A stretch of DNA of 64,000 nt, taken from contig QAOA01008668.1 of assembly GCA_003255065.1 (NCBI GenBank), positions 204,183 through 268,182 of the forward strand, given 5' to 3'. Position 1 is the stretch's first letter, and every line of letters begins with the position of its first letter. Positions 38,059 to 48,945 of the stretch are shown piece after piece. The DNA is from Cercis canadensis. Its lineage: Eukaryota > Streptophyta > Magnoliopsida > Fabales > Fabaceae. The notes below the pieces were generated by a model. It was not told the origin of the DNA, did no database searches, and saw only the letters and a list, made by a program, of their open reading frames with translations. Made by a program: the position numbers and the translations under genes.

Positions 38059-39200
38059 TGTTAGTTCCAATATTTTCAATCCCAAATTTGATGATAACAA
38101 ATGACCTTAGTAAGTCACTAATCCTAATTCATTTGTTGAGTGTTTATTAAAGTGGCAGATTAGTGATCATCTTGGGTCTAGAAGAACAAGAAGTTCTACC
38201 CTAGTAAGAATAAGTTCTCGTATAGAACTTGTTTCCCTCAAATGCTGATGTGGCAATTAAAGTATGAAGATATTATTGAATTTCAAAGAATATTCCAGAG
38301 AAAATATCACTCAATCATAGGCATAGATGTTTGGAAGAAATAAATCAAAAAAATAGCTGTTGAAATTTATAAACGAAAGCTTTTCAAAAGGAGAAGCTAT
38401 ATTAGGAAGCAAATTAAAAAAGAATAAGACGATTCCTAATATAGCACAAATTGGCAGCCAAGCATTGAAGACCTTGTCTACAAATTCAAATGGTCATCCT
38501 CTACCTCTAGAAAAATTCAAGTGGTCATCATCTACCTCTAGACTCCTATAAAATGAAGACTCAAGTACTGGTGAACAAGAAGAACAAAAGCAAAAGCTAG
38601 AAGAAAAGTTCTGTGCAATTAACAAAAGGAGTTCACCATATCATCTCTCTATTTTTTTCTATTTGTAAAATTCTTTGAGAAAGAGTCTTTATTTTTTGTT
38701 TGGGACTAAAATCATTCTGGGGTTTTTGTAATACATATTTCCATTAAGGGAATCTAGGGAGAATGACCTCTACTTTTGGTTAGAAGGAGAGAAAGTTTCT
38801 GGTGAGCTTTTGTAAGACCAGTGAGAAGGAGTTTCTGGTTAGCTCATGTAAAACCAGTGCTGTAAGGAGCTTGGAGAAGTAAAACCTCAACTGCTGGTGG
38901 AATCCCAGCCTTGGGAGAATGGACAGAGGCTTTGTTGGTCGAACCACTATAAACTCTGGATTCAATTTCCATTATCTGCTCTCTTTAAAGTTTATGTTGT
39001 TTATATGTTATGAGTTTATTTTTCTGATATGTTGTGTAATTGGTTATCAAACTTGTTTTATCATGTCGTATGTTACTCTCTGAAAACCAGTTTTTAATCT
39101 GCAAACTGGTTTCCTTAGAAATTGTTTTAATCCATCTTTTTGTTTGAAATAGTTTATAAACTTCAATTCACCCCCTTCTAGGAGCATATTTGAACTCTTA
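38059..39200 (+). repeat. SIRE-like element, 3' LTR
   Basis: 1142 bp. It carries a small internal duplication of a CATCTACCTCTAG-type segment near 38505-38540 that the other two LTR copies lack. It differs from the 5' LTR at many sites. Confidence 0.88.
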
Positions 39201-39258
39201 ATATAGTACTCATATATATATTAGGGAGGTTCAGTTTTTGAAATTTCCTAGTCATTTG

Positions 39259-40432
39259 TGTTGTGAGAAAACGGAGCGCAAGTGCACACTATCGTCTTAC
39301 AAGTAATGTAATAAAAATGATTTATTGTTCCCATGATGATTAAAGTTATTAATTATCAAAATTAGGTTAATCCCAATTTTATCTGATCAATTGATTAAGG
39401 AGAAATTTCAAGAATAAACTTAAATAAACTGAAAGTAAGCAAAAATAGATAAAAATCAAGATTAACATAGAGAGAAAGTCTAAGGGTTCCGATTTCACCA
39501 TAATTAATCTTGGTTTTCATTCCTTAATTCCTTAATCTAGATTTATTCTCTCTAATTGCTAGCCAAAATTTCCTAATTTATTCATTAGCTTTTCCTAAGA
39601 TCTAGTGAAAATATTTTCAAATTATGGACTCACTATATTCCTATGTAAATTACGAATAACTAGAAAATTCATTCAATTCTATGTATCTCTTTAATTGACT
39701 ACATAGGTCATTGAGGTATATCTCTATCCTACATGCAACCTATGATATTTATCCCAAAGAACTAAACACAAATCTCTTTTTGGTCATATTGTGATTAACC
39801 TAACAACTAATTTGTGATCAGGTAATTAGAAGCATGAAGAGTAGAGATGAATACTCAAACACAAATGATAAAATCATAGATTAATTCCTTAAGAAACTAC
39901 AACCATTCATAATTAGGCTACATCTTAGCCTTAGAAAGAAATTAGTTCATGACTGTAAAATAAAATAGAATTAATGAAATTCTATACATAGAAGAAAGAG
40001 ATAGAGAATAAAAACTCAGTATGGATCCAATAATAGATGCTGCTAATCTTCCTCTCCAAGCTTTGTCTTGCCTCTTCTGTGCTCTCAAAAAGTCCAAAAG
40101 TTCCTATTCTAAAACCTAAAAGTCCTATATATTATTGTTACAAAATCCTAATTTAACTATGGTAAATAAAAGTCACCGCCTATAGTCCAAGTTGGAGTGC
40201 TGAGGCCCTTGATTTCGAGGGCTGGGGCATTTTGCCTCTGGTGAAATGAGGAGTTACGGGTGTTGAGGTTCCGATGAAAGAGGGTTAGGGCTCTTCTTTT
40301 CTACTTCTTTGAAGTTCTAGGCCCTGAGGCCCTTAAAGTAGGGAGCTAGGCTCTTGAACTTTAGAGCTGAGGCCCTTGGTTTCAAGAGTTGGGGCTCTAG
40401 TTCTCTGGCCAAATTAAATTGCTGAATTTTCC
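39259..40432 (-). repeat. Ty3-like LTR, truncated at the duplication junction
   Basis: Starts TGTTGTGAGAAAACGG after ATTTG. Homologous to the complete copy at 61216-62611 but cut off after GCTGAATTTTCC, exactly where unit B begins. Same family as 17016 and 54150. Confidence 0.8.
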
Positions 40433-41096
40433 ATTTTCCTTTAGGGTGTTGGTTGCCATGACTAATAATTGGTATCAAAGCTTGGCCTCTTAATTAAGGA
40501 CTTAACCCTCTCAAGAGTACATTGGCAACCTTGAAAAACTCTTTTCTAAAATGGAAGGATTTGATATTTCCAAACCCCCATATTTTGATGAAAGTTATTT
40601 TGAATTTTGGAAAATTAAAATCAGCTTTATTTACAATCTCTTGATTTTGGTTTGTGGGATGTTATTCAAAATGGTTTGTCATCCAAACCAAGATTGAATT
40701 GAATGATTATAATAAAAATAGTTTTTCCTCAAATATTAGAGCTATGCAAATTTTATTTAGTGCTTTAAATGATGATGAGTATGCTACAGTTTCTAAATGC
40801 TCTAATGCTAAACATGTTTGGGATACTTTTGATGCCTTATATCTTTCTAATATTTGATTCAATTGACAAAGTTGTTTTTTGGTGAGCAAGAAAATGTGGA
40901 TGACCTTAAGGAAGACAAACACACTCAAAAGGATGCCAAAGATTGTGAGGTATACCATATGTGTCTTAATGATGATGAGCTCAAAGAACAAGAGGAAAAT
41001 GAAAGCCAAATTGAGAAAAAGGATAATCCAAAGGAAGAGCTACCAAACAAGAAGTGAAGCAAAACCATTTCATGGCTCAAAAGGACTTTGAGGTAA
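40433..41096 (+). mobile_element. Copia fragment (LTR end, primer site, partial gag)
   Basis: A fossil fragment. A primer-site-like TGGTATCAAAGC lies at 40470-40481, then a gag-like reading MEGFDISKPPYFDESYFEFW from 40551. The fragment is split by the CACTA element and seems to resume at 47332-47441 (DDLVNACDGLNEEIF). It is broken and lacks pol. Confidence 0.65.
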
Positions 41097-41959
41097 CACT
41101 ACAAGAAAAATGTATACTAGTCAAGGATTTTTCTCAAGGACAAAAAATCTGTGAGAAAAAGAAAACATTTCTCACGAACTTTCTCACACAAAGCGACTGT
41201 TAAGACTTTCTCATGAATTTTCTCACAGACAAATGTCACCGTGAGAAACGGCGCCTTAATTGTAACATTTAATGCATTGACCATTCTCACTAACTGTATC
41301 CATGAGAAAATTTGAATTTTCTCACAAACTTTCTCACGGCAATATAATGCCTTGGTAAAGTCCAAGAGAAAATCTATGAGAAATCGATACGTGTTGTTTC
41401 ACTTAAAATTTGAAGTTTAGGGTTAGTTTCTCATGGACAAATTTTGTGGGAAGGTCCATGAGAAATTCTTCACTTCATATCCCTCCCGCTATCGCAGCTT
41501 CCATTTTCATAAATCCTTCAACCTTTCTCTCCTCTGTTCTCTCTCTCTTCCTAGACGTTTCTTTAACATTTCCTCTCCCTCTACTTGGGTTTTGCAGCAC
41601 AGGACATCATCTTCCACCCAATTGGTTTAGTTTTTTGATTTTTAGCTCTTTAAGGTAGGTACCATTATCCCTTTATTGCCTCTAATTTTGTATGTGCTTT
41701 GATGAGGAATTGTCTGTCAATTTGCATGCATATTACCTATTTTATCTGTTTAGAATGCTGTTAGCTATTTTAGATATGATAGGAGTTATTTTGGATGTAT
41801 AATAATTTAGTTATTTTTTTGGGTTATTGTAGAATTTATTTGAATTGATTTTGATTACTGTTGGCTTAATTGATCTGTATTTTATCATGTACAATTGTGT
41901 GAACTTTTAAATTCCTAGATCGGTCCAATTTTAGAGGAGACTCTACCAAATTTTTTGTA

Positions 41960-42425
41960 AGGGTTTAGGGTTTAGGATTTAGGATGTTAGGTTTAGGGTT
42001 TGGAGTTTAGGGTTAATATTAGGTAGGGGTTTGGGATTAGGGGTTAATATCAGGTAGGGTTTTTGTTATATTCTTGATGTGGAATGATTCTGGATTTTTT
42101 TTTTTAATTATTTGAATGACGGTATAGAATTAATTTTGTAATTTTTTCTATTGCTGTATTATTTTTNTATTGCTGTATAATTTTTACCTTTACTGTTATG
42201 TAACTTTTAAGGTTTAAGGTTTGAGATTTTAGGGTTAGGGTTTTGGGTTTTAGGGTTTAGGGTTTTAGCACTTTGGGATTTAGGATTTTGGGGTTTAGGG
42301 CTTAGGAGTTTAGGGTTTGAGGGTTAGGGTTTTTTAGTTTTTTAGTTAGGGATTTGGGATTTAGGGTTCAAGGGGTCAAGGGTTTTAGGGTTTGGTTATG
42401 AAAGTTTAGGGTTCTGGGTTTTTAT
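41960..42425 (+). repeat. Degenerate TTTAGGG (telomere-like) repeats
   Basis: Two clusters (about 41960-42060 and 42205-42425) are dominated by TTTAGGG, TTAGGGTTT and near variants, matching the plant telomere repeat unit. They lie inside the CACTA element. Confidence 0.8.
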
Positions 42426-43169
42426 CATATACATAATTTAATTGTTAATATTATTTTTGTACGACAGATGTCAAGCGTTCATCAACGATCATCTCTAGCA
42501 TCTAAGCCCTTTAGGAGGGATAAAGGCAGTTGCTCAGCCTTCTCGGTCCGACCTGGCCTTGTCCTTGTTTATGCCGACCCCGGGGTTGGCGCGCACACCG
42601 TCGCCCAATGTGACACATAAGGGGAACTCATCAAGAGCTCCCACTCTGGGATCCACAGCGTCGGCAGCTGCAGGATTGTCGCGTGCCATTCCGAGTATTT
42701 CAAAGTCTCCATCACCCGACTCTTGAGCGGCTGATGGTTGGATGTGGATCTGGCCATACGGGAAGAAAGAGTAAGTATTTTCTAGGCTTAATTGTAATTT
42801 TAGTCCCTCTATTTTAATGAAGTACACGATTTGGTCCCTCTTCTTTAAAAATGAACTATTTCACCCTTCTATTTTGACAAACATTGCATTTCTAGTCCCT
42901 CCGTCTTTGAGCCGTTTAAATTTAGATGGCATTGCTGACATGGCATTAAAAATTTATTTTTTTAATTTGAGTCAACCAATTTTAAGTCATCCGCAGTGGT
43001 CCCCACTTACCTCTTTCTCTTCTCTCTTTCCCTTTGATTTCTATTTTCCAGCCACTATTTATGCTCCTCTTCTTCAAACCAGAGTTTTTCGAGAGAGATA
43101 GAAAACCAGCCAAAGCAAAAGAAAAAGAAGAAGAAATAAGGGAATCTAATCCAACATTGTAGATCCAAA

Positions 43170-43292
43170 ATGTCGTGGCAAACCTACGTAGATGATCACC
43201 TCATGTGCGATATCGACGGTCAACATCTCACCTCCGCTGCCATCATCTGCCAAGACGGTAGCGTGTGGGCCCAAAGCTCCACCTTCCCTCAG
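43170..43292 (+). pseudogene. Captured profilin exon 1
   Basis: Forty-one codons beginning [17 protein letters not shown] and ending WAQSSTFPQ, followed by the donor CAG|GTGATT. This is the plant profilin N-terminus, and exon 1 of plant profilins ends at this same FPQ position. Profilin binds monomeric actin; only the first third of the protein is here. Residue 27 is Cys where profilins normally have Gly (AAIIGHDGS-type motif). The preceding 60-70 bp looks like the profilin leader and the following about 160 bp like intron 1. Later exons are absent, so no profilin could be made. Confidence 0.92.
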
Positions 43293-43464
43293 GTGATTCA
43301 TTATGTACATTTGGATAATCTTGTTGGATCTGATTTGGATTTGGGTTCAATTCATTTCAATTTGATTTATGCTCATACTCACATCTTTTTCTTATTTCAA
43401 AGAGTTAATGTCATGTTGCATGAGTTATATATGTGTCTGAAGCCAAAACATCTATTATCAATTC

Positions 43465-44372
43465 AAGGTGTAATCATAAGTGCACATGCTGTTAGCTCCA
43501 CAGATGCCATGAATGGTACATGGATCGGAAATGACTTGCCATGAAACCTCCCACATCTTGGTTCCTTCATTGAAACTGTACAGATGGATGTTACCATTTG
43601 GATCGACCATCAATCGTCTATAGATACGCTCACTATAATCAATGGATAAGAAACGGAATTCATCAGAGGATAAGAAGTGGCCATATGGATGAAGAATTGC
43701 GGTTTTACTAATGTTATAGGTGGACTTTTGTTAATCAATTGCTGTCCGCCACGGGACAGGCCAAAACACGCTGGAAACATCAGGACCTTTAAAAAGCAAG
43801 CAAGCGAAGAACATTGTTGTTGTCAAAATAAAGCCTATAGAAACCAGAGGAATAGTTTGTTTTGCTTCTTGATGAAACAAGGCTAGCCCGCTCCGTTAGT
43901 GGTTGACCAGGAAGAAGGGTATCTATTGGCGAGTCAAAGCTTTGCCAAAGGATAATACCTTGTAAAGTTTGAAGATCAAGGTTACCATTGTCCATCAACT
44001 TCAGCTGCACTGGGAGGTGGACAAGGTCGTGCTGCTCCAAATGCTCTTTCTTCCAACATCCCTTAAAATAAGATTTCCATTTTTCAGAAGTGAGAGTTTT
44101 GAAGCTTTTCCATTTACGGGTTGGTCTCGATGGCCATCCACACAACCGTGGGTTCTTTGGACCTTTTAAACCATATGAAAAAACATAAAGCATTATTGCC
44201 TACTTGAAAGAAACTCGCAAAGAAATCACTATTGGGTGAAACCAGAGTGTCACTTGGTTCCTCAACTGAGAGAGACAAGCCATCTGTCAGTATCAGTTGC
44301 TGCCAATGAAAATAAAGTAGGAAACCGCAGCATCACAAATAGAAGGAGGGTGATCAAGGTTGGAACGTGCAT
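43465..44372 (-). pseudogene. Captured G-type lectin receptor kinase ectodomain fragment
   Basis: On the minus strand it begins with a signal-peptide-like MHVPTLITLLLFVMLRF (ATG at 44372). Next come bulb-type lectin sequence (GLSLSVEEPSDTLVSPNSDF, KEPTVVWMA), the block NGNLDLQTLQGIILWQSFDS with SLVSSRSKTNYSSGFYRLYF (about 44010-43790), an S-locus-glycoprotein-like part (YSERIYRRLMVDPNGN) and an EGF-like end ([15 protein letters not shown]). This order matches the extracellular half of ZmPK1-type receptor kinases; transmembrane and kinase parts are absent. At least two frame changes and some stops interrupt it. A second copy of its first part at 44701-45249 is probably an assembly artefact. 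Confidence 0.88.
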
Positions 44373-45576
44373 TGTTTTAAAATTCAAGAAAGAGGATCAA
44401 GATCCCGGGGCCTCTTACAGGGACTGCTAACCATTATTTCAAGTAAGAGGAGTCCTCTTTTCTTCCGAAACTCAAAACACAAAAATACAAATTTAGTTAA
44501 AACAGAAAGAGAAACATATTTCTAATGCAGGGAAGAGGAAGGGGAAGCTCTTGATTTCCACAATTTCCTCGCATTACTTTGGATTTCTTCTTTTGTTTTT
44601 GTTTTTCTCTTCTTTTTCTATTTTCGTAAAGAGAGAAGCAAACTTTCTGAGTGGTTTGATGATGCTATAGATGATTATTTGACAGCAAGCAAAGGGAAAN
44701 CAAAATAAAGCCTATAGAAACCAGAGGAATAGTTTGTTTTGCTTCTTGATGAAACAAGGCTAGCCCGCTCCGTTAGTGGTTGACCAGGAAGAAGGGTATC
44801 TATTGGCGAGTCAAAGCTTTGCCAAAGGATAATACCTTGTAAAGTTTGAAGATCAAGGTTACCATTGTCCATCAGCTTCAGCTGCACTGGGAGGTGGACA
44901 AGGTTGTGCTGCTCCAAATGCTCTTTCTTCCAGCATCCCTTAAAATAAGATTTCCATTTTTCAGAAGTGAGAGTTTTGAAGCTTTTCCATTTACGGGTTG
45001 GTCTCGATGGCCATCCACACAACCGTGGGTTCTTTGGACCTTTTAAACCATATGAAAAAACATAAAGCATTATTGCCTACTTGAAAGAAACTCGCAAAGA
45101 AATCACTATTGGGTGAAACCAGAGTGTCACTTGGTTCCTCAACTGAGAGAGACAAGCCATCTGTCAGTATCAGTTGCTGCCAATGAAAATAAAGTAGGAA
45201 ACCGCAGCATCACAAATAGAAGGAGGGTGATCAAGGTTGGAACGTGCATTGTTTTAAAATTCAAGAAAGAGGATCAAGATCCCGGAGCCTCTTACGGGGA
45301 CTGCTAACCATTATTTCAAGTAAGAGGAGTCCTCTTTTCTTCCGAAACTCAAAACACAAAAATACAAATTTAGCTAAAACAGAAAGAGAAACATATTTCT
45401 AATGCAGGGAAGAGGAAGGGGAAGCTCTTGATTTCCACAATTTCCTCGCATTACTTTGGATTTCTTCTTTTGTTTTTGTTTTTCTCTTCTTTTTCTATTT
45501 TCGTAAAGAGAGAAGCAAACTTTCTGAGTGGTTTGATGATGCTATAGATGATTATTTGACAGCAAGCAAAGGGAAA
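43824..45576. other. Probable assembly duplication around N at 44700
   Basis: Bases 43824-44699 and 44701-45576 (876 bp each) are almost identical. The first copy stops at the N and the second runs on into the right inverted repeat. The Pack-MULE should be read with one copy. Confidence 0.88.
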
Positions 45577-47881
45577 AAGATAAGAGAAAGAGGTAAGTGG
45601 GGACCACTGTAGATACTTAAAATTGGCTGACTCAAATTAAAAAAATAATTTTTTAATGTCATGTCAGCAATGCCGTCTAAATTTAAACGGCTCAAAGACG
45701 GAGGGACTAGAAATACAATGTTTGTCAAAATAGAAGGGTAAAATAGTTCATTTTTAAAGAAGGGGGACCAAATCGTGTACTTCATTAAAATAGAGGGACT
45801 AAAATTGCAATTAAGCCTATTTTCTAATACCTAGTTTTGATATTTTAAATTGTTTTAAGTTTATTATTTCTTATTGATAATAAGTTTTTTTTTTTTTTTT
45901 TTGCAANTTTTTTGTGCAACTTTCTTCTATCTAAGGAGCCCGTTAACATTTTTTTGACTATCTATAAGTCGAAATATGAGGGCGACTGTACTTATCTCAC
46001 CTCTGTTCCTGATGAGGTGAAGAAACTCTAGTAGACAGAGTTCAAGGTAATAATTTCAACTTATTTAATTATATTTTATTTTAAGCTAACTTAATTTCAA
46101 TTTTACTATCCTTGATCTTCTGCTTTCTAATGCAGAGGAGATGTATCTGGGACCCATAGTTTGAGAGCCAAATTCGTAAGATCTGGCTCACAAAGTGCAG
46201 CGGTAAAATTCACACCTCCTTCTGAGACATCAGGAAGGGGAAGTCGAAGGGCGACTGGTTGTTGCCTTCAGTGCTGGGGACCCTAAGAAGAACCGCTCTT
46301 TAGATCAGGGCTAGGCCTACCACAAGGACAGTTCGATCACCGTCTCCAAACACAAGAGGAGGCTAGTAAGTTTTTTATTTAAAAACATTCTTTCATTTTA
46401 GATATGTTTAAAAATTAAGTTATTTTTGTTTACTAACGATTTTTTTTTTTTTTGTAGATGAAGGAGTTAGGGAGAGAGCCAACGCACTGAAGGTCTTTCG
46501 TCACCTCCAGCACAGTGCCAGCAAGGGTTGGGTCCATTCACGAGTTCAGTCTACGTATGTAAATAAATTGGAAGTTGTTTAAGAGGTTTAAAAATCTTAA
46601 TTGTAAGTTTATTATTTCTTATTAACTTTATGCTTTTATCTATACAAACTAAGTATGAGAGGCGTCGATCTGACCGCTAGGCCCAGTCCTTTTTGTCTTC
46701 TATCAATGACAACGAGATATGGCTCGATGTCGTTGGTGGGAAGAACAAGAAGGGTCGGGGTTTATGACATGAGTTCTGAGGCTGGCCTGTTGGACTCGAC
46801 CCGTGGACAGGATTCCAGCCCTCCGACTCGGCACATCCTCAGATGTCGAAGGTTATGCAGGAGCTCCGCCAGCTAGTGCCATTGGTCTAAGTTCACAGGG
46901 CGGCATGTTAACAGAGCAACTGGCTATGATGTTATCACAGCTACTGTAGCAGGGTCATAGTGGGACAATCGACGCAGCCCCACAGCCTCCAGTTGACGAT
47001 GATGATGACTCAGCTGAGGACTTAGGAGACAACGATGACATCGAAGATTAGGGTTTAGTGTTTATATTGTCGTGTATTTTTTTTTTTCTTTCATTGAATA
47101 ACATTTATAAATTCTAATTACATTACATTAATAAAATTTGGTAGTTTAATTGAAACTAATAGTTAATTATTTTAATAAAATTACACATTTCTGAGCAATT
47201 TTGTTTGTCACACAGGTTTTTCTCGTGCCCCAAAGTTTGTGAGAAAATCTATAAGAAACATGTTTCTCACGAATTTTTGGCTATTTTCTCACGGATTTTG
47301 TTCGTGAGAAAATACTTTTTTTCTTGTAGTGTAAATAAGTCTAAATTTAATAATAGTCCTTATTGTGATGATTTGGTAAATGCATGTGATGGATTGAATG
47401 AGGAAATATTTTATAATAAGAATATGAACTTGTATGAGTAATATTTCCTCTATTGCATATGAACCTAAGACATTGAGGAATAAAATGCTTTTCAAAATGA
47501 AGAAAATGAGCAAATCGTAGGAATTGCATTGGCTACAAACGTAAAAAACACAGCGTAACTGCATTCGGGACCACAACCACAGTTTACTGCTAGGTTTATT
47601 GTAGATGAGTCCAAATCCTTGGAAATAATATATTGGTTGCACTATGAAATTACATTGTCGAGAGCCACTAGCTTGATATTTCAATCATGGTTGTACTACA
47701 CAAACTACACACAACAAATACAGTTAAAGTTTCTTTCTGCTCCACTGTGAGAGATGGAAAAGGCATTTCTCTAGTTTCACTGCAGAAAATAAATCTCTAC
47801 CTGTAATAGTTATCTCTTCCCATCATCATGTATCTATATGATTTGCCAAAATATGGCACAAAATATAGACAAGCCCATACC

Positions 47882-48884
47882 CTACACTCTCAGCTCAGGG
47901 TTTCCTTTGCTGTTGTCCTCTTCATTCTTCCCTTCAAATTTGATATACTTATACCACTTAGCAAATGCAATGTAGACTACAAGATCAGCTGCTGTCAAAG
48001 CCGCTAAGAGGAAGTAAAACCTGTCTAAGTGTCCTTTGTTAAGGTTTCCTGGGATCCATCCTGGCATGTCATCTCTAACGGATATCTTCATCACAATTGC
48101 GACAAGCAAGCTACTCAAGTAGTTTCCTAGTGACATGGAAGTCATGCAAAGTGCACTGCCAAAGCTCTTTAATCCATCAGGTGCCTGCCCATTGAAGAAC
48201 TCTAATTGCCCTACATACATGAAAACCTCCGATGCTCCTATAAGAACATATTGTGGTATTTGCCAAAAGATTCTCATAGAACTTGACCCTTCACAATTGT
48301 TGCAATTTTCTCTTGCATGCTTCAGCCTGAAATACTCAACCAATCCAGCCGAAACCATGGCCATTATAGCTATGGTAATGCCAATTCCCATTCTTTGAAG
48401 CTCAGTGAGTCCTTTTGAACTTATCTTTCTGGAGACTAGAGGATCAAGAACTCGCCGATAAATGAAAATAAAAGCGGCTACACTAAGAATATCAAAGCTT
48501 GACATGCTTGCAGGAGGAATGTGGAAACTTGAAATTTTCGTCTCCATAGCAGCACCTTGTTCCACAAAAGTTGATGCCATTTGAGCGAAAACAACAGAGT
48601 ACATTATGGTGCATAGCCAAATTGGAAGTAGCCTCAGTATGCATTTCACTTCCTCGACTTGTGTCAGAGAGCAAAGACGCCATGAATTATTGCAGTTATT
48701 TTCTTCCATCTGTCTGAGCTCCTTTGATGTCATGAATGCTGCTTTATCCAAAAATCTAGCAAGATCAAACATAAATTTCTTTAGCAATTTGCTAAATTAT
48801 TAAGAATTGACCAGGCCGAACAAATTTATTCTGGTTCTTCACAGACTTTTCTTGTTTGCTTACACTAAAAAGTTCATATGTCTA

Positions 48885-48945
<61 letters not shown>

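Larger units (their letters stand above)
29310..39200 (+). mobile_element. SIRE/Maximus-like Ty1/copia element, full length, unit A
   Basis: A fossil of about 9.9 kb (about 9.7 kb without the false repeat at N 29901), target repeat ATATA at 29305-29309 and 39201-39205. LTRs are 29310-30617 and 38059-39200. The primer site TGGTATTAGAGC is at about 30620-30631 and the purine tract AAAAAAGGGGAGA precedes 38059. Parts: gag from 30700 with a zinc-knuckle region near 31510, integrase (about 32.8-33.6 kb), reverse transcriptase (about 34.1-34.9 kb), RNase H (about 35.0-35.45 kb). A 2.6-kb region follows between pol and the 3' LTR with coding remains, where SIRE/Maximus elements carry an extra env-like frame. 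Heavily broken, ten or more breaks, and old. Unit B has a solo LTR at the same site. Confidence 0.88.
1..40432. repeat. Segmental duplication, unit A
   Basis: Direct-repeat partner of unit B. Collinear homology is visible from the CACTA 3' half (about 863-2515), through the NPF7 gene (3066-10048), the flanking non-coding DNA, the Ty3-like solo LTR at 17016 and the copia locus at 29310, to the second Ty3-like LTR at 39259. Homology stops inside that LTR at about 40432, where unit B's left end is joined with no N. Unit A carries extra insertions at 7208, 10290, 21142 and 27881 that B lacks. Its true left end lies before the window. Confidence 0.85.
42785..45817. mobile_element. Pack-MULE with two captured host gene fragments
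   Basis: Perfect 9-bp target repeat TATTTTCTA (42776-42784 and 45818-45826). Copy A of the CACTA element has the empty site near base 50 and near 910. Terminal inverted repeats of about 250 bp start GGCTTAATTGTAATTTTAG and GGCTTAATTGCAATTTTAG. The interior carries profilin exon 1 with its leader and intron start (plus strand), then about 0.9 kb of a G-type lectin receptor kinase 5' coding region (minus strand) with upstream sequence. No transposase frame is present. The apparent 3.0 kb includes about 877 bp of probable assembly duplication at N 44700, so the true length is about 2.15 kb. Confidence 0.92.
41097..47331 (+). mobile_element. CACTA (En/Spm) transposon, both ends, unit B
   Basis: Left end CACTACAAGAAAAATG and right end TTTTTTCTTGTAGTG are inverted, with 3-bp target repeats TAA at 41094-41096 and 47332-47334. 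Subterminal arrays of TGAGAAA-type motifs lie at about 41130-41470 and 47200-47320. Inside are TTTAGGG-like repeats, the nested Pack-MULE (42785-45817), and coding remnants of the Ptta/En/Spm transposase domain (about 42470-42760 and 45915-47050). The coding part contains stops, for example within CTCTAGTAGACAGAG where copy A has CTCTGGTGGACAGAG, so the element cannot move by itself. Without the nested MULE it would be about 3.2 kb, short for an autonomous CACTA element. Confidence 0.9.
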
